The position numbers were made by a program, and so were the translations under genes. From Lachnospiraceae bacterium (GTDB taxonomy: Bacteria; Bacillota; Clostridia; Lachnospirales; Anaerotignaceae), in the NCBI GenBank assembly GCA_028695945.1, contig JAQVIB010000043.1:1-11168 (forward strand): 11,168 nucleotides of DNA. Reading direction: 5' to 3'. Shown piece after piece: positions 1 to 4,955 of this stretch; position 1 is the first letter of the stretch; each line of letters starts with the position of its first letter. Below the pieces are notes generated by a model. It worked only from the letters and a program-made list of their open reading frames with translations. It was not told where the DNA came from and searched no databases.

Positions 1-39
1 AATATTTATGAATGTAGGGTTTAAAAAGGAGGATGCACA

Positions 40-498
40 ATGGATGTAAAATTCATAAATCCTTTTATTGAAGCTGTGATGGGTGTTTTACCTCAACTTG
101 GATTTGAAAATATTATTCGCACAGGATTAAGTGTGAAAGGTAGTAAAATTTCTATGTCAGGTGTATCATTAACCATTGGTATTGTTGGTGAGAAAAAAGG
201 TAATGTAGTTTATATAATGGACAATGAGGGTGCTAAAAAAATTGCCTCAACCATGATGATGGGAATGCCAGTTGATGAGTTTGATGATATGGCAAAAAGT
301 GCTGTTTCAGAGCTTTCTAATATGCTTTCTGCTAACGCAAGTATTAACTTTTCTAACATGGGTGTAAATACAGATATATCTATTCCAGCATTGATGCATG
401 GAGAGAATATAGAAATTAGCATGAGTACAAACCAAGTAATATGTGTTGACTTTGATGTAGATGGGATACATTTTCAGGTAAATGTATCGCTAGAATAA
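40..498 (+). CDS. cheX: CheX-like chemotaxis protein (CheY-P phosphatase)
   Basis: A 152-residue protein of the CheC/CheX/FliY phosphatase superfamily, close to the usual CheX length. These cytoplasmic proteins dephosphorylate the response regulator CheY-P and so help end or adapt the flagellar signal. The single ExxN phosphatase motif is visible in a helix as E91-L-S-N94, followed by the alternating beta segments typical of the fold. There is one motif, not the two seen in CheC, which favours CheX. The start is fixed by a strong AAAGGAGG at 25-32, 7 nt before the ATG. No other chemotaxis or flagellar gene is in view. The gene is followed 39 nt downstream by its own terminator, so it is either monocistronic or the last gene of an operon entering from the left. 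Family placement is by sequence pattern; the partner CheY is inferred. Confidence 0.85.
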   Translation: MDVKFINPFIEAVMGVLPQLGFENIIRTGLSVKGSKISMSGVSLTIGIVGEKKGNVVYIMDNEGAKKIASTMMMGMPVDEFDDMAKSAVSELSNMLSANASINFSNMGVNTDISIPALMHGENIEISMSTNQVICVDFDVDGIHFQVNVSLE

Positions 499-536
499 AG
501 TGTTTTGATATATTATAGTAATAAAAGTAAAACCCA

Positions 537-580
537 TAGGGAAACGCTGATTAAATCGGAGTTTCCCTAGAAACTTTTTT
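537..580 (+). terminator. Rho-independent terminator after cheX
   Basis: The arms TAGGGAAAC (537-545) and GTTTCCCTA (561-569) pair over 9 bp. An inner CTGA/TCGG helix continues the stem, and a TTTTTT run lies at 575-580. It ends cheX transcription and isolates the following gene. Confidence 0.85.
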
Positions 581-672
581 ATCTTATGTGTTTAACTAAT
601 TTTGTTAGTTGTAAGAAATTATAGAGACAGAATTGATGACGAAGCAATTTACATATAGTTATGCTAAATATT

Positions 673-701
673 TTAATATTTGTGCTTATGTAGTATATAA
701 T
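673..701 (+). promoter_or_regulatory. Weak candidate promoter for the 763-1332 gene
   Basis: A perfect TATAAT at 696-701 has a poor -35 element (TTAATA, 673-678) at a 17-nt spacing. The rest of the 499-762 intergenic stretch shows only the cheX terminator and AT-rich sequence without recognisable structure. Confidence 0.3.
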
Positions 702-762
702 TAAACAAACGGACAATAGTAAATTATATGGATTAAATCTATTTTAGGAGTAATGATTAAAA

Positions 763-1332
763 ATGAAAAAAAAATATTTTTTTATATTCATTAGTTTTTT
801 AATACTAATTTTTATTGGATTTAGTAAGTCAAATACAACAAACATTAAGAAGTATCTTAATACCGGAACTAAGATTGATACATATGCGAAAAATTTTATG
901 CCTGCTATTGAAAAATTACCTAAATATCAAGATATATCATACAAATATAATCATTTTTCAATAATATTATTTGAGAGTGATGCAATAACGCTTGTTGTTA
1001 ATTATGATGAAGAAACATATGAAAAGGAAAAAGAAAAATTAACAGAAAAGTATAAGTTTTTAGACCATAAAGTTGTTTCGAATTTTGATAAAAGTGAATA
1101 TTATATTCCTGAATACGAATTTTCAATAAACAATTACGATTTTAAAGTTGTAGACGGAAATGACAATTATGAAGCAATATATCCAAAGTCATTTGGTATG
1201 ATTGGAACATCTGATGAAGAAAAGAGTATAGCATATTTATATTTCTATGATGCTGATTTAGATTATATACGAAAAGATAAGGATAGCCCTATGGCTGATT
1301 TTGTAAAGAACAATTTTAAATATGATTTTTAG
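763..1332 (+). CDS. Unrecognised secreted or membrane-anchored protein
   Basis: A 189-residue protein I cannot assign to a family. Residues 2-4 are lysines, followed by a hydrophobic stretch at about 5-21 rich in Phe, Ile and Leu. That is a signal peptide or N-terminal anchor, and it has no lipobox cysteine, so a lipoprotein is unlikely. The rest is soluble and very rich in Tyr, Asp, Glu and Lys, with a charged helix-like segment around residues 85-105, and probably faces outside the membrane. The start has AGGAG (746-750) 12 nt upstream, a rather long spacing. The alternative ATG at 753 is in another frame and soon stops. It stands alone between the cheX terminator and a decayed region. AT content is higher than in the housekeeping genes nearby, which could indicate a fast-evolving or acquired gene. 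Coding status is well supported by length and composition; function is unknown. Confidence 0.7.
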   Translation: MKKKYFFIFISFLILIFIGFSKSNTTNIKKYLNTGTKIDTYAKNFMPAIEKLPKYQDISYKYNHFSIILFESDAITLVVNYDEETYEKEKEKLTEKYKFLDHKVVSNFDKSEYYIPEYEFSINNYDFKVVDGNDNYEAIYPKSFGMIGTSDEEKSIAYLYFYDADLDYIRKDKDSPMADFVKNNFKYDF

Positions 1333-1504
1333 AAATTAAAAGAAATGCACATTTTTCATGAATGGAGAAATAATGGAACTCTTGAAAAGGAGTTAGATTA
1401 TTATATTCTATATAATCAACACGGTTCATTAACATAGCCTAGATTTAAAAGGAAGATATTCTGAACAAATGAGAAAACTACATATTTGTGTGTACGTATT
1501 TTGG
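1333..1504. other. Decayed intergenic stretch, no intact gene
   Basis: No convincing gene is present. A 30-codon open frame (1345-1437) has no proper ribosome-binding site, and stops interrupt the frame that leads into the deacetylase relic (for example TAA at 1430-1432). The stretch probably represents eroded sequence where the N-terminal part of the deacetylase gene once lay, or a deletion junction. Confidence 0.4.
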
Positions 1505-1780
1505 TGGTTTTACTTTATATCCAGCAGTGATAGTTTGGATTGGAAAGAGTATGGGGCTGAAAAGGAGATTAACCAAGTGCTTAATCATAAGCATTTAGGC
1601 AATGGCTCCATCATACTTTTCCATAATGACGCTAAATATACGCCGGAAGCACTGGATGCCATAATTAAAGGGTTGAAGGAAAAGGGATATGAGATAGTGC
1701 CATTAAGCAGTCTTATACATAAAGAAGATTATTATATGGACCATGAAGGAAGACAGAGGATTAATAACAGAAAAGCGTAG
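1505..1780 (+). pseudogene. Polysaccharide deacetylase, C-terminal relic
   Basis: The open frame from about 1505 to the TAG at 1778-1780 matches the last part of NodB-fold (CE4) polysaccharide deacetylases of the peptidoglycan or sporulation type. It carries the DSLDWKEYGA block, the GSIILFHND strand with its conserved histidine, the TPEALDAIIKGLKEKGYE helix-strand, and the end VPLSSLIHKEDYYMDHEGRQ. The NodB catalytic Asp, the metal-binding His-x3-His motif and the signal anchor, which belong to the N-terminal two thirds, are absent upstream. The sequence before DSLDW is abnormal (Cys/Trp/Phe-rich) and has no good ribosome-binding site. The ATG at 1469 opens the frame for 103 codons but is unlikely to be a genuine start. 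Intact relatives are usually 250-320 residues. The relic should be enzymatically dead. Confidence 0.75.
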
Positions 1781-1830
1781 TTGATTTTAAGTGCCCTAAG
1801 ATATAAAAGTGGAAAAAAGTAAAAAATGTA

Positions 1831-1859
1831 TTGTTTAATGCAAAGAATAGGTGTATAAT
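1831..1859 (+). promoter_or_regulatory. Promoter of the Xre-family regulator
   Basis: TTGTTT (1831-1836), a 17-nt spacer and a perfect TATAAT (1854-1859). Transcription would begin near 1866, giving a leader of about 110 nt before the regulator gene. Confidence 0.7.
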
Positions 1860-1897
1860 GTATATGAAAGATATAATTTAATAAATACGTATAGTCA

Positions 1898-1934
1898 AAG
1901 CGGACTTTCCTTGGGGAGGTTCGCTTATTTTTTT
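1898..1934 (+). terminator. Intrinsic terminator or attenuator in the regulator's leader
   Basis: AAGCGGACTTTCC (1898-1910) pairs with GGGGAGGTTCGCTT (1913-1926), with a few G-U pairs and a 3-nt loop, and is followed by ATTTTTTT (1927-1934). It lies between a good promoter (1831-1859) and the gene at 1975, so most transcripts should stop after about 65-70 nt unless something prevents the hairpin. No clear competing antiterminator helix was found by eye. Confidence 0.65.
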
Positions 1935-1974
1935 GCTTTTTAGAACAAAATACTAATAAATGGGGGTATGAGAA

Positions 1975-2208
1975 ATGGTTAAATTAGATGTGCTTACATT
2001 ACTTAAAAATAATGGTAAGACAAAATATTGGCTTTATAAAAGACTGGGTATGAGTTATCAAAATTTCAATAAGATGGTGAACAACGAAACATCTTCCATA
2101 CGGTATGAGGTTATAGAGGAAATTTGTAAATTACTTAACTGTACACCCAATGATTTGTTTATAATGGAGTTAAGTGAGGGAAATCAGGATAATATGATGG
2201 CTATATAG
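1975..2208 (+). CDS. Small Xre/Cro-CI family HTH regulator
   Basis: A 77-residue cytoplasmic DNA-binding protein consisting almost entirely of one helix-turn-helix domain of the HTH_26/Xre type (about residues 5-66). The turn and recognition region is KTKYWLYKRLGMSYQNFNKM (16-35), and the domain ends with the typical EEICKLLNCTPNDLF (49-63) helix-and-tail. There is no effector or peptidase domain. A GGGGG ribosome-binding site (1962-1966) lies 8 nt before the ATG; the nearby ATG at 1969 stops after four codons. It is monocistronic, with a leader terminator upstream and a strong terminator directly after the stop. Such short Xre proteins usually act as dimers on inverted repeats. The target cannot be read here; the nearest divergent or convergent candidate, nhaC, has no shared promoter with it. 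Confidence 0.85.
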   Translation: MVKLDVLTLLKNNGKTKYWLYKRLGMSYQNFNKMVNNETSSIRYEVIEEICKLLNCTPNDLFIMELSEGNQDNMMAI

Positions 2209-2212
2209 CTAC

Positions 2213-2247
2213 ACAAAAAAAGAACCTTAACAGGGTTCTTTTTTTGT
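2213..2247. terminator. Bidirectional terminator between the HTH gene and nhaC
   Basis: A perfect 14-bp stem, ACAAAAAAAGAACC (2213-2226) with GGTTCTTTTTTTGT (2234-2247), closed by a 7-nt loop. It has an A-tract on one side and a T-tract on the other, so it can end transcription of both the + strand regulator and the - strand nhaC. Confidence 0.9.
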
Positions 2248-2285
2248 ACAATCATTTAATTTTATTAAAGATATAAGTTATTCAG

Positions 2286-3842
2286 TTAGTTATTCTGCAA
2301 TTTTTTTACAGATGATTTGTGAAGTATTATTGTAATGGCTATAAGTGAGCCAATAGACACAACCCATGTAGCAATAAGGCTTGTGGTAAAACCAGCAACA
2401 ATATAACCTAAAATACAGCATCCTGCAACAACACAAGCATATGGAATTTGTGTTGATACGTGGTCTATGTGGTTACATGCTGCACCTGTACTTGAAAGTA
2501 TTGTTGTATCTGAAATTGGTGAGCAATGGTCGCCAAATACAGAGCCAGCAAGTGTTGCAGATAATGCAATAATAGTAAGGTGTGGGGCAACAGAGCTACA
2601 GATTGATGCAATTATAGGTATAAGGATACCGAATGTACCCCAGCTTGTACCCATTGAAAACGATAGAAAAGCGGCAACAACAAATATAATTGCAGGTATA
2701 AGCATAATAGGCATACTAGAAGCTTCAACAATGCTGCTTACATAAGTGCCTGTTGAAAGAAGGTTACGGCAAACGCCGCTTATTGTCCACGCAAGTACAA
2801 GTATAATAATAGCATCAGCCATAGATTTTACACCATCACTAATACCGCCCATAAAGTCTTTAAAAGATATAGCTTTTCTTGGTACAAAAAGAAGAAAAGC
2901 AACAATAAGGGAAACAAAGCTAGAAAGTGCAAGTGCCGAACCAGCGTCTGTGTTACCAAAACCATCCGCAATAGACATACCGCCTTCAAAATATCCGCCA
3001 ACATAAAGCATGGAAAGTATAGACAAAACAATAAGTGAAACAATAGGTATAACTAAGTCATAAACTTTGCCATTTGGGTTGATTTCTAACTTATTAAGTT
3101 CAGCATCTGTTCCTGCTGATGCAGGAGTGTGACCATAGTCTAAATCTCCGTTTTTAATAGCGGCTTCTTCATATTTTTCCATTGGTCCAAACTCTAAGTC
3201 GGTAACAGAAAGGATAATAATCATAACAACCGTAAGTATTGCATACAGATTAAAAGGAATAGATTTAATGAATGAGTCCATACCGTTTAGCCCTGTGTCA
3301 CCCATTTGGCTTATTACAGAGGCAGCCCAAGAGGAAACAGGTGCAATAATACAAACTGGTGCTGCCGTTGCATCGATTATGTATGCAAGCTTTGCGTGTG
3401 AAATTTTATATTTGTCGGTAACAGGACGCATAACAGTTCCTACAGTAAGGCAGTTAAAGTAGTCATCAATAAAAATAAGTGCACCCAATGCACTAGTTGC
3501 AAGTTGTGCACCAACACGAGATTTAATTTTTTGACTTGCCCAGTCTCCATAAGCCTTAGAACCGCCTGCTTTTGTTATAACAACAACAAGTGCACCCAAA
3601 AGGCAAAGAAAAATTACTATAGATACATTATCAGCAAATTTACTGCTCATAAGATTTACAGTTGTGCTAACAGTACCTACAAGAATATCTACTATGCCTG
3701 TTGTTGTGTAGGCTGAATAGATAAATGTTCCAGAAAGGATACCGATAATCAGTGAGGATATAACCTCTTTTGTCACCAGTGCCAATCCAATTGCAATAAT
3801 TGGTGGTAGTAGAGACAAAACCCCAACGTTAATTGATTCCAT
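2286..3842 (-). CDS. nhaC: NhaC-family Na+/H+ antiporter
   Basis: A 518-residue polytopic membrane protein (roughly 11-13 hydrophobic segments) of the NhaC ion transporter superfamily group (PF03553). Members exchange cytoplasmic Na+ for H+, or couple Na+ to organic-acid exchange, for pH and sodium homeostasis. The family hallmark GDHCSPISDTTILSS begins near residue 437 and is followed by the conserved His-containing NHIDHVSTQIPYA. Another conserved block, LIFIDDYFNCLTVGTVMRP, lies in the first half. The start at 3842 (MESINVG) is preferred because AAAGGGG lies 10 nt upstream and the first helix follows at once; an in-frame extension to 3917 has no ribosome-binding site and would overlap the candidate promoter. 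The gene has its own promoter and ends at the shared terminator at 2213-2247. The exact substrate pair cannot be told from sequence alone. Confidence 0.9.
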   Translation of the reverse strand: MESINVGVLSLLPPIIAIGLALVTKEVISSLIIGILSGTFIYSAYTTTGIVDILVGTVSTTVNLMSSKFADNVSIVIFLCLLGALVVVITKAGGSKAYGDWASQKIKSRVGAQLATSALGALIFIDDYFNCLTVGTVMRPVTDKYKISHAKLAYIIDATAAPVCIIAPVSSWAASVISQMGDTGLNGMDSFIKSIPFNLYAILTVVMIIILSVTDLEFGPMEKYEEAAIKNGDLDYGHTPASAGTDAELNKLEINPNGKVYDLVIPIVSLIVLSILSMLYVGGYFEGGMSIADGFGNTDAGSALALSSFVSLIVAFLLFVPRKAISFKDFMGGISDGVKSMADAIIILVLAWTISGVCRNLLSTGTYVSSIVEASSMPIMLIPAIIFVVAAFLSFSMGTSWGTFGILIPIIASICSSVAPHLTIIALSATLAGSVFGDHCSPISDTTILSSTGAACNHIDHVSTQIPYACVVAGCCILGYIVAGFTTSLIATWVVSIGSLIAITIILHKSSVKKLQNN

Positions 3843-3870
3843 GTGCTTAAAGCCCCTTTCGAAATAAGAA

Positions 3871-3900
3871 ATTATAATATAATGACTAATATTAACACAA
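3871..3900 (-). promoter_or_regulatory. Promoter of nhaC
   Basis: On the minus strand, TTGTGT (3900-3895), an 18-nt spacer and a perfect TATAAT (3876-3871), 29 nt before the ATG at 3842. This places the ribosome-binding site correctly within a short leader. Confidence 0.6.
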
Positions 3901-3936
3901 CAACGTAAAGTATTCAACCTTTACAAACCATTTTAA

Positions 3937-3962
3937 TGCACAATAATGCATGAATATGTGCA
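3937..3962. promoter_or_regulatory. Nested dyad upstream of the nhaC promoter
   Basis: TGCACA (3937-3942) and TGTGCA (3957-3962) form an inverted repeat around the palindrome ATGCAT (3946-3951). It sits about 37 bp upstream of the nhaC -35 element, a place suited to an activator or repressor. It may be chance in AT-rich DNA. Confidence 0.3.
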
Positions 3963-3999
3963 AATGAATAGATTTTTGTATTCCGAAAATATAATAAAA

Positions 4000-4027
4000 T
4001 TGAAAATTTTCGTGTAAAAAATAATAG
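4000..4027 (+). promoter_or_regulatory. Weak candidate promoter for the Cys-rich peptide
   Basis: TTGAAA (4000-4005), a 16-nt spacer and TAATAG (4022-4027). An alternative -10, TTATAT (4030-4035), pairs only with a poor -35. Transcription from here would include the whole hairpin at 4049-4092. Confidence 0.3.
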
Positions 4028-4048
4028 GGTTATATCAAAATTAAGCGT

Positions 4049-4092
4049 CAAAAACCCCTTTTACTGAATAAAATGAGTAAAGGAGGTTTTTG
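4049..4092. promoter_or_regulatory. Long hairpin hiding the peptide's ribosome-binding site; possible purE terminator
   Basis: CAAAAACC (4049-4056) pairs with GGTTTTTG (4085-4092). After one C/A mismatch the stem continues as CTTTTACT (4058-4065) with AGTAAAGG (4076-4083), about 16 pairs around a 10-nt loop. The 3' arm contains AAAGGAGG (4079-4086), the ribosome-binding site of the peptide starting at 4094, which would be fully paired. On the minus strand the same stem ends in GGTTTTTG and lies downstream of purE, so it could also be that gene's intrinsic terminator. Confidence 0.65.
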
Positions 4093-4093
4093 T

Positions 4094-4216
4094 ATGTTTA
4101 TTATAGTTATATTTATTTCTGTTCCTATAATATACTATCTTTTCTGTTGCAGCAGAAGAGGTTGTGGCTGTAACAGAAGATGTGGCGGCTGTAAAGGAAG
4201 ATGCAGACGTAAATAA
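4094..4216 (+). CDS. Small membrane peptide with Cys/Arg-rich tail
   Basis: A 40-residue open frame with a textbook AAAGGAGG 7 nt before its ATG. Residues 2-17 form a hydrophobic segment (Phe, Ile, Val, Tyr, Leu, one Pro), which would make a single membrane span. The remaining 23 residues hold seven cysteines (18, 19, 24, 26, 30, 33, 37) and nine Arg/Lys, in the pattern CC-x4-CxC-x3-CxxC-x3-C. The positive tail would stay in the cytoplasm. The layout recalls small FeoB-associated Cys-rich membrane proteins, but no feoB or other metal transporter except nhaC is nearby, and the Arg richness is different. Metal binding or redox function is an inference from the cysteines. It lies opposite the downstream flank of purE, and translation may be controlled by the hairpin at 4049-4092. 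It could be a chance frame, but the combination of site, span and patterned tail argues against that. Confidence 0.6.
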   Translation: MFIIVIFISVPIIYYLFCCSRRGCGCNRRCGGCKGRCRRK

Positions 4217-4230
4217 ACAATAGATGTAAA

Positions 4231-4752
4231 TTATTTGCTCATGTTTTGGAGATATTCCATATATTTAATATCTTCAAGGCTTTCAGCTTTTTTCTCAACA
4301 GTTTCTTTAAGTGCTTCTTTAAAATTATTAATGCGTGCGTAAACATCTTCATCGAATGAACCTATTATTTGTGCTGCAAGTATACCAGCGTTTTGGGCAC
4401 CGTTTATTGCGACGGTTGCAACAGGTATTCCAGGAGGCATTTGGCATATAGAATACAAAGAGTCTACACCGCTTAGGGTAGAGGTTTTAACAGGTACGCC
4501 AATAACAGGAATGCTTGTTAAGGCGGCTGTCATTCCAGGAAGATGAGCAGCACCGCCTGCACCTGCTATAATTACCTTAATACCTTTTGCATGTGCGGAT
4601 TTTGCATAGTCGTACATGCGGTCAGGAGTTCTGTGGGCAGATACTATTGTAAGTTCATAGCTTATTTCAAACTTATCAAGTATTTTTGCTGCTTCACTCA
4701 TTACGGGCAAGTCGGAATCACTTCCCATTATTATACCTACTAATGGTTTCAT
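4231..4752 (-). CDS. purE: N5-carboxyaminoimidazole ribonucleotide mutase
   Basis: A 173-residue class I PurE, which moves the carboxyl group of N5-CAIR to make CAIR in purine synthesis, normally as a cytoplasmic octamer. Visible motifs are GSDSD (10-14) for phosphate and nucleotide binding, SAHRTP (38-43) with the catalytic His40, AGAGGAAHLPGM (63-74), GVDSLYSICQMPPGIPVATV (95-114) and the INGAQNAG helix start (116-123). Length matches bacterial PurE (about 160-175). The ATG at 4752 is chosen because GAGG (4764-4761) is 8 nt upstream; the in-frame GTG at 4761 overlaps that site. No purK or other pur gene is in view, so purE stands alone here. It is divergent from rnr, with about 200 bp between the starts. 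No purine riboswitch or clear minus-strand promoter was recognised in that gap. Confidence 0.95.
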   Translation of the reverse strand: MKPLVGIIMGSDSDLPVMSEAAKILDKFEISYELTIVSAHRTPDRMYDYAKSAHAKGIKVIIAGAGGAAHLPGMTAALTSIPVIGVPVKTSTLSGVDSLYSICQMPPGIPVATVAINGAQNAGILAAQIIGSFDEDVYARINNFKEALKETVEKKAESLEDIKYMEYLQNMSK

Positions 4753-4904
4753 ATAATACACCTCGTTATTATTTTTTAGTTGAAATATAAAAACTAATTT
4801 TACTAAAATTAAATGTGGCTTAAAGTAAAGTTCCCAATTTTTTGTCTTTTCAACTTATTTTTAACTATTTTAGCATGTATTTGTTAATAATAAAAGACAA
4901 ATGC

Positions 4905-4933
4905 TTTATATTATTGTTGGGATTTGGTATAAT
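4905..4933 (+). promoter_or_regulatory. Extended -10 promoter of rnr
   Basis: TTTATA (4905-4910), a 17-nt spacer and TATAAT (4928-4933), preceded by the extended -10 TG (4925-4926). Transcription would start near 4940, very close to the ribosome-binding site AAGGTGG (4940-4946), giving an extremely short leader. Confidence 0.55.
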
Positions 4934-4955
4934 AAGGATAAGGTGGTGTATACTT

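Noticed and set aside
1345..1437. 30-codon open frame between the orphan protein and the deacetylase relic
   Set aside because: There is no convincing ribosome-binding site and no recognisable motif. A vague resemblance to transposase C-termini was too weak to call.
3843..3917. Longer N-terminus for NhaC starting at 3917
   Set aside because: The added 25 residues are not hydrophobic in the family pattern, have no ribosome-binding site, and cover the candidate promoter; AAAGGGG precedes the ATG at 3842.
3984..4012. CGAAAAT/ATTTTCG hairpin as a terminator
   Set aside because: Seven mostly A-T pairs with a 15-nt loop and no T-run on either side; too weak to call.
4753..4761. GTG start for purE at 4761
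   Set aside because: The GTG overlaps the GAGG that serves the ATG at 4752, and PurE proteins begin just before the GIIMGSDSD block.
4842..4955. Longer N-terminus for RNase R starting at 4842
   Set aside because: It would add 38 hydrophobic residues foreign to RNase R and cross the extended -10 promoter; AAGGTGG fits the ATG at 4956.
4753..4955. Purine riboswitch or PurR site controlling purE
   Set aside because: No aptamer-like three-way junction or paired PurR box could be recognised on the minus strand of the purE-rnr gap.
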